From: Chitinophagales bacterium
GTDB taxonomy: Bacteria > Bacteroidota > Bacteroidia > Chitinophagales > Chitinophagaceae
Assembly (NCBI GenBank): GCA_015654695.1
Contig: JAATGJ010000087.1
Coordinates: 1 to 41,485, forward strand
Reading direction: 5' to 3'
DNA length: 41,485 nucleotides
In this document: in pieces, positions 1 through 8,313 of the stretch
Layout: each line of letters opens with the position of its first letter
How positions within the stretch are numbered: position 1 is the first letter of the stretch
Notes under the pieces: model-generated
Told to the model about the DNA's origin: nothing
What the model saw: the letters and a program-made list of their open reading frames with translations, nothing else
The model's database searches: none
Position numbers and translations under genes: made by a program

Positions 1-133
1 CTGGAAAAGCATTTTGGATTTCATTGAAAAACCACTCACCAGTGAAAATGTGAAAATGGTAGCAAACGGTGTATGATTTTAATGCTTCGCATCACGGACA
101 GGCTTTCTGCTACTAATACAGGAATCTACATGC
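1..133. other. Window edge; possible C-terminal tail of a truncated gene
   Basis: One plus-strand frame is open from base 2 to a TGA at 74-76 and would give a 24-residue tail ending ENVKMVANGV. This could be the end of a gene that begins outside the window, but an open frame this short is expected by chance fairly often. I do not recognise a family. The rest up to the rpiB stop codon shows nothing else. Confidence 0.2.
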
Positions 134-586
134 CTATTTCATGTTTTCAGATTCAATTACATTGATCTTAGCCAGTCTTCTCTGGTGTCTTTCCGCATGG
201 GTAAACTGTGCGGCAAGAAACGTGAGTATGATATCCCGGGCTAATTCAATACCAATAACCCGCTGACCAATGCACAACACATTTACATCATCATGCTCTA
301 CAGATTGATGAGCAGAATAAGTATCATGGCAAACACCTGCACGGATACCTTTGAACTTATTGGCTGCAACGGATACTCCTACCCCGCTTCCGCAAATAAG
401 GATTCCTCTTTCTGCCTGTTTATTAAGAATAGCGTGGGCTACATCTGCAGCATGATCCGGGTAGTCGGTAGGTGCTTCAGTAAAGGTTCCAAGATCGGTG
501 ACTTCGTAACCATGCTCACTGATATCTTTCAGCAGCGAATTTTTATACTGAAATCCGCCATGATCTGATGCGATGACAATTTTCAT
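134..586 (-). CDS. rpiB: Ribose-5-phosphate isomerase B
   Basis: Interconverts ribulose 5-phosphate and ribose 5-phosphate in the non-oxidative pentose phosphate pathway, in the cytoplasm. The 150-residue protein has the LacAB/RpiB signature throughout: ASDHGG near residues 6-11, DYPD at 41-44, the ICGSGVG loop at 64-70 with the probable catalytic base Cys65, and HDDVNVL at 98-104. The open frame extends 14 codons further upstream, but homologues begin at MKIVIASDHGG, so I take the ATG at 586. Length is normal for the family. It stands alone and diverges from the oxygenase gene that starts at 831. The family also includes allose-6-phosphate isomerases, so the exact sugar is inferred. Confidence 0.95.
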   Translation of the reverse strand: MKIVIASDHGGFQYKNSLLKDISEHGYEVTDLGTFTEAPTDYPDHAADVAHAILNKQAERGILICGSGVGVSVAANKFKGIRAGVCHDTYSAHQSVEHDDVNVLCIGQRVIGIELARDIILTFLAAQFTHAERHQRRLAKINVIESENMK

Positions 587-638
587 ATTACTTAGTATTG
601 TATTTTCTGAAAATGATACTTTACACAAAGATATTCCG

Positions 639-676
639 TCCGGGTTTAGCGGCTGGCTAACTCTTCCGGACCCGGA
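639..676. other. Two-part hairpin in the rpiB/oxygenase intergenic region
   Basis: TCCGGGT (639-645) pairs with ACCCGGA (670-676), and inside it TTAGC (646-650) pairs with GCTAA (656-660) over a five-base loop. The two stems are contiguous on the left and separated by nine bases on the right. It lies 53-90 bases upstream of the rpiB ATG, so it could fold in an rpiB leader RNA. No function is shown. Confidence 0.3.
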
Positions 677-830
677 AAGTCCTTCATTTTTTACTTTAAA
701 GGAATTCTTTTACTGTCTTCCCCGGAAAATTATAAGTGAAAACCAGTAACAGAATATATGGCTATAAGTAACGATTGTTAACAGAGAAAATAGCAAGTAA
801 TAGACTACCTTGTCCAGTTCAATTACGACT

Positions 831-1424
831 ATGAACAACCAATTTGATTTACTGATTGACAGTTACATTGACAATGAAATAGGCATTGATGCCGGCTTTT
901 TAAATGAAAGATTATCAAATGGCCTGCAGCAAAATATACGGCAATTGCAAAGAGATGAAATGATGATAGCCGCAGCCATCGGAAACGAAGAGGTAAAAGA
1001 CCCCAGGCAAAAAATCAGGGGAGATAAAATTTATTGGATGGATAAAAGCCATACCAATATTTATGAACAGGAATTCTTACAACTGGCAGAAGACCTGATC
1101 GAGCACCTGAACAAGACCTGCTATACCGGGATCAACGGGTATGAGTTTCATTACGCAGTATATGAAGAGGGCAGTTTTTATAAGCGGCATACTGATCAGT
1201 TTAAAAATAATGATAACCGTAAATATTCGCTTATTAATTATTTGAATGATGACTGGCTGGAAGAAGACGGCGGGCAATTACTCGTATATAAAAATGATGC
1301 CGTTCAAAAGATCTTACCCCAGTCACAAACAGCTGTATTTTTTAAAAGCGATGAAATAGAGCATGAAGTGACGATATCCAATCGCAGCAGAATGAGTATT
1401 ACAGGATGGTTGAAACAGGTATAG
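831..1424 (+). CDS. 2-oxoglutarate/Fe(II) oxygenase, prolyl-4-hydroxylase-like
   Basis: Predicted non-haem iron dioxygenase that would hydroxylate a protein or small-molecule side chain using 2-oxoglutarate and O2. In the 197-residue product the C-terminal half carries the double-stranded beta-helix ligands: H120-x-D122 (in YKRHTDQ), the distal His178 (in EIEHEV) and an Arg (R187, in RMSITGW) for the 2-oxoglutarate carboxylate. The NYLNDDW and GGQLLVY segments match the SM-20/P4H-type core. A TTG codon 21 bases upstream is in frame, but the ATG at 831 is the better start because family similarity begins only after it. The substrate cannot be read from sequence. The N-terminal 60 residues are not recognisable. 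Confidence 0.85.
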   Translation: MNNQFDLLIDSYIDNEIGIDAGFLNERLSNGLQQNIRQLQRDEMMIAAAIGNEEVKDPRQKIRGDKIYWMDKSHTNIYEQEFLQLAEDLIEHLNKTCYTGINGYEFHYAVYEEGSFYKRHTDQFKNNDNRKYSLINYLNDDWLEEDGGQLLVYKNDAVQKILPQSQTAVFFKSDEIEHEVTISNRSRMSITGWLKQV

Positions 1425-1500
1425 TGTCTTTCCTGTTACCCTACCGATAAAAAAAATTAAACCGGGATATTAGTAATTTTATTTAGCAGACTGTGATTCC

Positions 1501-1526
1501 CATGTATCCGGTTGAAATGATACATG
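1501..1526. terminator. Possible stem-loop between convergent genes
   Basis: CATGTATC (1501-1508) and GATACATG (1519-1526) form an 8-bp stem with a 10-base loop between the ends of the oxygenase gene and the convergent trhA-like gene, with an A-rich run after it on the plus strand. The stem is AT-rich and there is no strong U tract for the plus-strand transcript, so a terminator role is only possible. Confidence 0.3.
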
Positions 1527-1537
1527 AAAAATGCAGC

Positions 1538-2164
1538 TCACATGGCCAGGAGCACAGCCACATAATGGCTGATGGCGCCTGCCAATACAAACACATGCCA
1601 TACGGCATGAGTATAAAGATGTTTATCCCATACATAAAAAAACACGCCAATTAAATATAAGACACCACCTGTGCAAACAAAGATCAATACAGGAACAGGT
1701 AAATAACCGAAGAATCTCCGGCCACCTGCTACCAGTATCAAACCCATTAATACATAAATGATGACCGAAACGATCTCAAATCTTCCGGTAAAGCGTATCT
1801 TAAAAAAAATTCCGAAAAAAGTAAGTCCCCATAAAACGCATAAGAGAGTAATGCCAAAAGCATTATTCATATACACCAGCAGAAAAGGTGTATACGTACC
1901 GGCTATTAAAAAATAAATACTGATATGATCGAAAATTTTAAACAGTCGCTTTACCTCCGGCTCCTGTGCAAAATGATAAACTGTTGAGCAGGTGAACAGC
2001 AGTAAAAAGCAAAAACCATAAATACCAGATCCTGCAATTCCAGGTATATTGCCGTGGGCTGTGGCCAGGCCAATTAAAACAGGAATGCCACTAAGACCAA
2101 ACAGCATACCGATAGCAGCGGTCAAACCGTTGACTATTTCCTGCCTGCGTGAATATGTATCCAT
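1538..2164 (-). CDS. Hemolysin III / TrhA family membrane protein
   Basis: A 208-residue integral membrane protein with about seven hydrophobic helices, matching the HlyIII/PAQR family. The conserved PAQR metal-site pattern is visible: S60-x3-H64 in STVYH, the FDH motif with D79-H80, and the C-terminal H186-x3-H190 in HAVWH. These residues in the superfamily bind zinc, and the fold is shared with adiponectin receptors. TrhA-type members have been linked to membrane energetics in E. coli; the hemolysin name comes from an early Bacillus cereus assay and need not apply. The gene begins at ATG 2164 and is convergent with the upstream oxygenase gene. It lies 136 bases beyond the stop of the Nudix regulator and could be its distant operon partner. 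Confidence 0.9.
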   Translation of the reverse strand: MDTYSRRQEIVNGLTAAIGMLFGLSGIPVLIGLATAHGNIPGIAGSGIYGFCFLLLFTCSTVYHFAQEPEVKRLFKIFDHISIYFLIAGTYTPFLLVYMNNAFGITLLCVLWGLTFFGIFFKIRFTGRFEIVSVIIYVLMGLILVAGGRRFFGYLPVPVLIFVCTGGVLYLIGVFFYVWDKHLYTHAVWHVFVLAGAISHYVAVLLAM

Positions 2165-2300
2165 AGAAGAATTATTTTTTACCCAACTGCAATTTACAAT
2201 GAAACTTTTAACGCCATAGTCAGTTCCCGGCAGGGCTGACGCCTTAAGATTAATTCTACATCTATAATATATACAGCAGCCAGGTTATAGTTATGCCGGA

Positions 2301-3026
2301 TCAATGATGAAAGCTATAAATATACGGCGCTTTATGCGCCTTGCCCGTGTAGTGTTTTTCATGTCTTTTTAAAATGTCAAGACTTAACATCTTCCGCTGA
2401 AAACTGGTACGTCTCAGTTTTTCTCCAAGTATCGCTTCATATACCTGTTGCAATTCTTTCATGGTAAATTTAGACGGGAGCAGGTTAATTCCCACGATCT
2501 TTCTGTCCAGGTTCGTACGGAGAGTCTCCAGCGCCTTTTCAATAATAGTGTTATGATCCAGGATAAGAGCCGGCAGTTTAGTAATATCATACCATGTGCA
2601 GGAGTCTGTCACAGCATCAGGCCTGGGGGTTATATCGTTGTAATTGATCAATGCATAATACGCGATGGAAATAAACCGATCCAGCATCCAGTGTTTTTTT
2701 CCCGGCTTATATCCATTGGCTTTCAGAATAGTTTCCATTATCTCCGGCTGATGGCGGTTAGTATTTCCAAAAGCATAAAATTGTTCCAGGTAAATATGAT
2801 CAATGCCTGTGCGTTCTTTTAATCCCAGCTTCACGGCATCATCCAGGTTTTCATTCCTTCGTATAAAACCACCAGGCAGTGCAAACAAGCCGGTGTTATG
2901 ATATTCTATCAGTAAAATTTTCAATTTCTCACCGGAAAAACCAAACACTACTGAATCGTATGCAATGTTTGTAAGAAACCCCTTACCATCCGCCACTGCT
3001 GCCGGGCTGACTTTTTTTTTGGCCAT
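2301..3026 (-). CDS. Nudix-domain transcriptional regulator (NrtR/AraR-like)
   Basis: A 241-residue fusion of an N-terminal Nudix fold (about 20-160) and a C-terminal winged helix (about 180-241, ending HKAPYIYSFHH). This architecture is that of NrtR-type regulators, in which the Nudix domain senses a nucleotide or sugar ligand. The Nudix box begins normally (G53 to E59), but the catalytic REUXEE stretch reads LGLKER at 67-72, with the Arg and two of the three acidic positions lost, so hydrolase activity is unlikely. It is transcribed divergently from a secreted carboxylesterase gene, and a 27-bp perfect palindrome sits between them. I infer that it binds there. The ligand is unknown; Bacteroidota members are known to answer to sugars or NAD metabolites. 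Confidence 0.88.
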   Translation of the reverse strand: MAKKKVSPAAVADGKGFLTNIAYDSVVFGFSGEKLKILLIEYHNTGLFALPGGFIRRNENLDDAVKLGLKERTGIDHIYLEQFYAFGNTNRHQPEIMETILKANGYKPGKKHWMLDRFISIAYYALINYNDITPRPDAVTDSCTWYDITKLPALILDHNTIIEKALETLRTNLDRKIVGINLLPSKFTMKELQQVYEAILGEKLRRTSFQRKMLSLDILKRHEKHYTGKAHKAPYIYSFHH

Positions 3027-3072
3027 GACCGATATTTGTCAACAATAATAGGTCATTTTTTAAAAAAGAATT

Positions 3073-3099
3073 ATTATTGTCTCAAATTGAGACAATAAT
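3073..3099. promoter_or_regulatory. Perfect 27-bp palindrome, candidate operator of the Nudix regulator
   Basis: The 13-base arm ATTATTGTCTCAA (3073-3085) and its exact complement TTGAGACAATAAT (3087-3099) are separated by one base. The palindrome lies 13 bases before the esterase ATG and 46 bases before the regulator ATG. A second, looser match to the outer half (ATTATTGTTGAC on the minus strand, about 3037-3051) lies closer to the regulator. Size, symmetry and position are as expected for a dimeric repressor site acting on both genes. Confidence 0.7.
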
Positions 3100-3112
3100 T
3101 AAAACTTCCTGT

Positions 3113-4750
3113 ATGCTTAAAGCCATATTGATTGCCTGTTCTTTTTGTTTGGTTTTTACCGGAGCCGTTGCCCAAACTAATAATTACTTTCCTGTACAAA
3201 CGACTATTGAGAACGGTACGATAGAAGGTAACTATGATTCGAAAACGGGTATGCAATTTTACCTGGGCATTCCTTTTGCCAAACCACCCATAGGACAGCT
3301 TCGCTGGAAAGCGCCACAACCATTAACCAACTGGAAAGGAATAAAAGAAACAAAAAAATTCGGTCCGAGAACCATACAAGGAATTGTTTTTGGCGACATG
3401 AACAGCCGGTCTGATGGTTTAAGTGAAGATTGTTTATACCTGAATGTATGGACACCTGCCAAACGCAACACGAAAAACCTGCCTGTACTCGTATATTTTT
3501 ATGGCGGAGGATTTGTAGCCGGTGATGGCGCTGAACCCAGATATGATGGAGAAAGTATGGCCAAAAAAGGAATAGTGGCAGTCACTGTTAATTATCGTTT
3601 GAATGTTTTCGGGTTTTTAGCTCATCCTGAACTGAGTGCGGAAGCGCCTTATAAAGCATCGGGTAACTATGGTTTACTGGATCAGCAGGCTGCGTTGAAA
3701 TGGGTGCAGAAAAATATAGCTGCTTTTGGCGGAGACCCGAAACGGGTAACCATTGCCGGAGAATCGGCAGGTTCTATTTCGGTAAGTTACCAGATGGCTT
3801 CTCCCCTTTCAAAAGACCTGATCGCCGGCGCTATTGGTGAAAGTGGTGCGGGTATCCATCCTACTTTAGCGCCCGTGAGTTTAGCGGAAGCAGAAAAAAC
3901 CGGGTCTGAGTTTGCAAAGAAAGCAGGTTATCCAACGTTGGCTGAATTGCGCAAGCTCAGCACAAAGGAATTATTTGAAATATATAACGAATCGAAAAGA
4001 TTTGGATTTCCGGTAGTAATAGACGGATACTTTTTAACAGCCAGTTTGCCGGAGATATTTGCTGCCAAAAAACAAGCGATGGTTCCTTTGTTACTAGGAT
4101 GGAACTCTGCTGAGATACCCGGTATGGCTTTTATGTTCAGTATGCCCTATACAAAAGATAATTACATCACCCGGTTGAAGAAAGAATATCCCGACGATCA
4201 TGAAGAAGTATTGAAATTATATCCCGGTGATTCATCCAGGCAAATAGAGTTTTCGGCAACAGCGCTTGCTTCTGACAGGTTTATTGCCTATAGCACCTGG
4301 AAATGGTTTGACCTGCACCGTACTAATAGTACGCAAGCTGTGTACCGGTATCTCTATAGTAAACTGCGGCCACCATTAGCCGATCAAAATATGACACCCG
4401 GGCTGGCAGGTGGTACATTGAAGAAAGATGTCAACGCCATTAAAATGCCTGAACCCGTTGGAGCGCCTCATGCCTGTGAAATAGAATACTGCATGGGTAA
4501 CCTGCATCTTGTAAAAGAGTATGCATGGACCGCTGAGGATTTTAAAGTATCAGAGACCATGCAAAACTATTTTGCCAATTTCATTATTACAGGTAATCCT
4601 AATGGTACAAAATTACCCAACTGGCCTGCTGCCCAGCCAGCGGATAATAGTCCCGATATAATGATCATTGATGTGGAATCAAAAGCAGTGAAAGCGCCGG
4701 ATGATGCCCGTTACCGTTTTTTAGATAAAGCCTATAACACTAAAAAATAA
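3113..4750 (+). CDS. Secreted carboxylesterase, type B (para-nitrobenzyl esterase-like)
   Basis: Alpha/beta hydrolase of the cholinesterase/type-B carboxylesterase family, 545 residues, with a signal peptide (hydrophobic run ending GAVAQ at residues 17-21). Family landmarks are in order: EDCLYLNVW near 106-113, the GGGF oxyanion loop at 131-134, the nucleophile elbow GESAG with Ser218, an acidic candidate Glu334 (NSAEIPG) and His453 in APHACEIEY. The open frame begins at a TTG at 3077, but that codon lies inside the palindrome and the signal peptide begins at the ATG at 3113. It would hydrolyse esters in the periplasm or outside the cell; the substrate is unknown. The divergent Nudix regulator and operator suggest induction by a sugar-like or ester-derived ligand. 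Confidence 0.92.
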   Translation: MLKAILIACSFCLVFTGAVAQTNNYFPVQTTIENGTIEGNYDSKTGMQFYLGIPFAKPPIGQLRWKAPQPLTNWKGIKETKKFGPRTIQGIVFGDMNSRSDGLSEDCLYLNVWTPAKRNTKNLPVLVYFYGGGFVAGDGAEPRYDGESMAKKGIVAVTVNYRLNVFGFLAHPELSAEAPYKASGNYGLLDQQAALKWVQKNIAAFGGDPKRVTIAGESAGSISVSYQMASPLSKDLIAGAIGESGAGIHPTLAPVSLAEAEKTGSEFAKKAGYPTLAELRKLSTKELFEIYNESKRFGFPVVIDGYFLTASLPEIFAAKKQAMVPLLLGWNSAEIPGMAFMFSMPYTKDNYITRLKKEYPDDHEEVLKLYPGDSSRQIEFSATALASDRFIAYSTWKWFDLHRTNSTQAVYRYLYSKLRPPLADQNMTPGLAGGTLKKDVNAIKMPEPVGAPHACEIEYCMGNLHLVKEYAWTAEDFKVSETMQNYFANFIITGNPNGTKLPNWPAAQPADNSPDIMIIDVESKAVKAPDDARYRFLDKAYNTKK

Positions 4751-4857
4751 GCTGCGGGTAATAATTTGCCTTGCTATCGGACAGGTCTGTAAAATCGTTC
4801 CTGATTGACAGCCCTGTCCTATTTTTTTATCCACGCCTTCCTTCCTATTTTCACCGA

Positions 4858-6699
4858 ATGCACCCTCATGTCCAACTATTACTGCAATGTATTAACCTCG
4901 AAGAAAAAGAGCAGGTACAGCGGTATAGTTTAGATCAGCAGCATACATTAAAACAATTAAAAGCTGAAGGACTGGCTTTGCATCCAATTATTGTCACCAA
5001 AAAAAACTTTGGCTATGCCGATTATCCTGAAATCAGTTTTAAACTCAGCTTCCCGCCAGAAGCACACCTGTTTAAAGATGGCGCTGCCATTGAGTGTTTT
5101 ATTGCAGGCGAAGATCCGGTGAAAGGTGTATTGATAAGTTTGGAGGGGAAGAATGGTGAGTTTCGGTTGTTTACTCCCGACTTTCCTGATTGGATAGAAG
5201 ATGATGGAGCAGGTATCAAGCTGGCACCCGATACCCGAACTACCAGCATCATGAAAAAAGTGTTGAACGAATTAGAAAACAACAAACCATTGTTCAAATT
5301 ATTTGAACAGTTACATAGCGATGCAACCACAAGAGCAAATTCATCGCAATCCCCCGGCGGGCTCAGTAGTAATTCACTCCACTTTCGTAATCAACAATTG
5401 AATGAAAGCCAGCAACAGGCCGTTGCTGCCATTACGCAAAACGAAGAGATCAGCATTGTACATGGCCCGCCCGGCACTGGTAAGACGACTACGCTTATTG
5501 AAGCCATACTGCAATTGATTAAAGCAGGAGAAAAAGTATTGGTGTCCGCACCCAGCAATACCGCCGTGGATAATATTGCCAAAGGTTTGATTCAGCAGGG
5601 AGTGAACCTGTTAAGAGTGGGTAATGCCAGCAAAGTGGACGAAACTATCTTTTCTCATACACCTGAAGGCAGATTGGTCAACAGCAGGCAACAAAAAGAA
5701 ATAAAACAATTAAAAATAAGAGCCGAAGAGTTTCGCAGGATGGCGCTGAAGTATAAGCGCAGTTTTGGCAAGGCCGAAAGAGAACAACGCAACCTCCTGT
5801 TCAAAGAAGTAAAGAACATACGTATCGAAATAAAAAAGCTACAGGCATATAATGAAGAGAAACTATTTAAAGAAGCGGAAGTGATTGCAGGTACACCCAT
5901 AGGATTGTATGACGCCAATATTAATCATCTTCGTTTTCAGACTCTCGTGATGGACGAAGCAGGTCAATGTATTGAACCATTGGCATGGTGCATATTTCCG
6001 TTAGCGGAAAAGATTGTGTTGGCAGGCGATCATTGGCAACTCCCTCCGACAGTATTAAGTCATGAAGCAGCCCGTTTAGGCTTTAACCGTTCCATTTTAG
6101 AAACAGCCATTGAAAGCGTGAGTAATGTTTTTCTTCTCAATACCCAGTACAGGATGAGAGAATCTATTGCAGGATTCAGCAGTAATTATTTTTACAACAG
6201 TTTATTACTGACTGCTGCACATTTACAAAATACGGGTACGCATATTTGTTTCATTGATACGGCAGGATCGGGCTACAATGAAGTACGGGGACCCGATGGC
6301 ACCAGCTTACAAAACGAAGGTGAATTGCAAATCGTCCAAAAATTATTCGAAACAGAATCCCTTGATCCTATAAAAACAGCTTTCATTTCACCCTACTCAG
6401 GACAGGCCGCTGCCGCTAAAGAAGTGTTGCCAAAGCAATTGCGCATCAGTACCATTGATAGTTTCCAGGGACAGGAAAAGGAAACCATTATTGTATCACT
6501 GGTGCGTAGCAATGATGAGGGTGATATTGGTTTTTTAAAAGATTACAGGAGAATGAACGTTGCCATCACCAGGGCGAAAGAGCAATTATTTGTCATTGGT
6601 GACAGCGCTACTATTGGCGCTGATGCATTTTACAATGCTTTCTTAACCTACATCGAAAAGTATGGAACCTATCGTACGGTATGGGAGTTTGAGTTGTAG
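4858..6699 (+). CDS. SF1 DNA/RNA helicase (IGHMBP2/Upf1-like)
   Basis: A 613-residue superfamily 1B helicase. An N-terminal beta-rich domain (about 1-170) is followed by Walker A GPPGTGKT at 203-210, motif Ia APSNTAVD at 231-238, a charged helical insertion at about 275-345, Walker B DEAGQ at 366-370, GDHWQLPP (motif III), a QYRM motif, DSFQGQE (motif V) and VAITRAK (motif VI). All motifs needed for ATP-driven unwinding are intact. The frame is open from a TTG at 4771, but the ATG at 4858 gives the usual N-terminus for the family. It follows the esterase gene by about 100 bases. Bacteroidota carry such solitary helicases widely; a role in nucleic-acid repair or RNA metabolism is inferred. Confidence 0.9.
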   Translation: MHPHVQLLLQCINLEEKEQVQRYSLDQQHTLKQLKAEGLALHPIIVTKKNFGYADYPEISFKLSFPPEAHLFKDGAAIECFIAGEDPVKGVLISLEGKNGEFRLFTPDFPDWIEDDGAGIKLAPDTRTTSIMKKVLNELENNKPLFKLFEQLHSDATTRANSSQSPGGLSSNSLHFRNQQLNESQQQAVAAITQNEEISIVHGPPGTGKTTTLIEAILQLIKAGEKVLVSAPSNTAVDNIAKGLIQQGVNLLRVGNASKVDETIFSHTPEGRLVNSRQQKEIKQLKIRAEEFRRMALKYKRSFGKAEREQRNLLFKEVKNIRIEIKKLQAYNEEKLFKEAEVIAGTPIGLYDANINHLRFQTLVMDEAGQCIEPLAWCIFPLAEKIVLAGDHWQLPPTVLSHEAARLGFNRSILETAIESVSNVFLLNTQYRMRESIAGFSSNYFYNSLLLTAAHLQNTGTHICFIDTAGSGYNEVRGPDGTSLQNEGELQIVQKLFETESLDPIKTAFISPYSGQAAAAKEVLPKQLRISTIDSFQGQEKETIIVSLVRSNDEGDIGFLKDYRRMNVAITRAKEQLFVIGDSATIGADAFYNAFLTYIEKYGTYRTVWEFEL

Positions 6700-6703
6700 T
6701 ATT

Positions 6704-7074
6704 TCATTTATACTTTCTCCAATTAAAATAAGCGAGGATGGCCAGGAGGGTTTCTCCGAAAAAACCAATGACCAGGGTAACAGAGGGTATGCCATCTATT
6801 ATAAAACTAATCAACCTGCCGGCAGCTAATCCACCCATAAAAACAATATTTGAAATAGTAGCGGCTTGCCAGTATTGCTTTTTAAAAATACCCGTTACCA
6901 GATTATCACCATACCCATGTATAAACACATGATACCCCTGAAAATATTATGCAGGTCAGTTGTATCTGCCTTGAAATCAAACAGCAGCGGTAATAATTTG
7001 TCCTGCGCTGCTCCATAAGCAAAGGCAACAGGCACTATCACGGTGACAGAAATTATTAAATGCAGCTTCTTCAT
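6704..7074 (-). pseudogene. DUF4345-like membrane protein, broken by a frameshift
   Basis: From the ATG at 7074 the first frame gives 59 residues (MKKLHLIISV..., including LFDFK, NIFRGIM and GMVIIW) and stops at TAA 6895-6897. The overlapping frame continues in register from about 6901 with TGIFKKQYW, ISNIVFMGGLAAGR, IDGIP and an end at 6704. Joined, they make one DUF4345 protein of about 124 residues with four hydrophobic helices. One extra base near 6896-6900, for example a third G in TGG, restores the reading frame. Function of the family is unknown. It may be a genuine pseudogene or a sequencing error; the rest of both halves is well preserved, so if real the break is recent. Confidence 0.8.
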
Positions 7075-7299
7075 TCAGCAAACCCGGGTTTTAATTTCCC
7101 CGTGTATTTTATTGTAAGAAAGGTTATTCAAAGCTGAATAAGACATCTCTTAACTCCCCCCTATTGACTTTACTATTATTTTTTCCGGCATACACTTTCC
7201 CGATAGTGGTCAGTTTATTAAACAGTTCATTAAAGCGGGATAATAGTTCAAAGAGTCATGAAGTGTTTTCACCAGTCACCGGCGGCGATAAAAGAAAAA

Positions 7300-8151
7300 C
7301 TAGTTGATAGAAAACTCATCCCCCTCTGTGTAAATACTAAATTGAATATCCTTCATCGTAATCAACCCTTTGGAAGTTATTTTTAATTCGTCAGGTTTTC
7401 GCATCACCACTACCTGGCTTTCTCCCACCACTTTTACTTTATTCCCCTGCACTATGATAGCGGTAGCCTCATCTATACCAATGCAGCTAAGGGATGGATA
7501 CCTGGCCAGGGCTGAAAGCAAACGGTTATAACGGCTGCGTACAATAAAATGCTGATCAATAACAGCCGTCGTGAGTAACGCTAATCCTTCTGTAATTTCA
7601 ATATTCTTATCCACTACTTTTCTGAAAGTGGAGCGGTAAATGGTATCCGTCAACTCATTCCCGGTGATCATATGCTGGCTCATTACTGCCGCCCCCGCGC
7701 TCGTGCCGGCAATAGTGGCTCCATTTGCATACGCTTTGTGAATGGCTTTAAACACCGGCGTATTCAATACCACTTTCATAAACCGGTCCTGGCTACCACC
7801 GGTAATAAAAATAAGTTTGGCATGCTCCAGTGAATCCAGCCAGTTTTTATAACTGGTTTTTTCTGCTGTAAAATTGAAATTTACAATAGCATTGGTGCAC
7901 GCAGGCTGCAGGTCGGCTTTAAAATAATAATATCCCGTATCCGGGCTTTCGCTTGACATAGGCAAAACAATCACATAATCTTTTGGTCCCAGTGCTGCTG
8001 CAGCTACCAGCGATTTCATTAATGCAGGCGGTCTGTCCCCGCCGCCAATAATAAAAAGTTTTCCCTTTGGTGATGCAGGCCCTTCCTGTGCAGTTGCAGG
8101 TATAATGTAAAACAGCATGCAGCCTATTATACTTTTAAATATATACTTCAT
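7300..8151 (-). CDS. Secreted cyanophycinase-like peptidase, family S51
   Basis: A 283-residue protein with a signal peptide (about 1-22, ending PATAQ) and the class-I glutaminase-like fold of S51 peptidases. Visible are GGGDR at 36-40, the ITGGSQDR turn at 116-123 and the nucleophile elbow GTSAGA with Ser151. Cyanophycinases cleave beta-linked Asp-Arg dipeptides from cyanophycin, while the related peptidase E removes N-terminal Asp. Exported members in Bacteroidota may act on external cyanophycin or isoaspartyl peptides. The frame extends ten codons upstream, but the signal peptide starts at the ATG at 8151. It lies about 160 bases downstream of the S9 peptidase on the same strand, so the two may be cotranscribed. 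Confidence 0.88.
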   Translation of the reverse strand: MKYIFKSIIGCMLFYIIPATAQEGPASPKGKLFIIGGGDRPPALMKSLVAAAALGPKDYVIVLPMSSESPDTGYYYFKADLQPACTNAIVNFNFTAEKTSYKNWLDSLEHAKLIFITGGSQDRFMKVVLNTPVFKAIHKAYANGATIAGTSAGAAVMSQHMITGNELTDTIYRSTFRKVVDKNIEITEGLALLTTAVIDQHFIVRSRYNRLLSALARYPSLSCIGIDEATAIIVQGNKVKVVGESQVVVMRKPDELKITSKGLITMKDIQFSIYTEGDEFSIN

Positions 8152-8313
8152 GGAATGAATATAAGGAATTTTCAGTGGCAAATTTTATAATGACATAAGT
8201 AACATCGTCTGTAATTCGTGTAACGGCTGGCAGAACTTTTGTACAGTCTTTTAAGACACTACTATCCCCGTATCCAATAATTATCTGCGTTGCACCCATT
8301 ACAGGCATTGGTA

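Noticed and set aside
3077-3112. TTG start of the esterase at 3077
   Set aside because: The codon lies in the operator palindrome and adds residues before the signal peptide; the ATG at 3113 is better.
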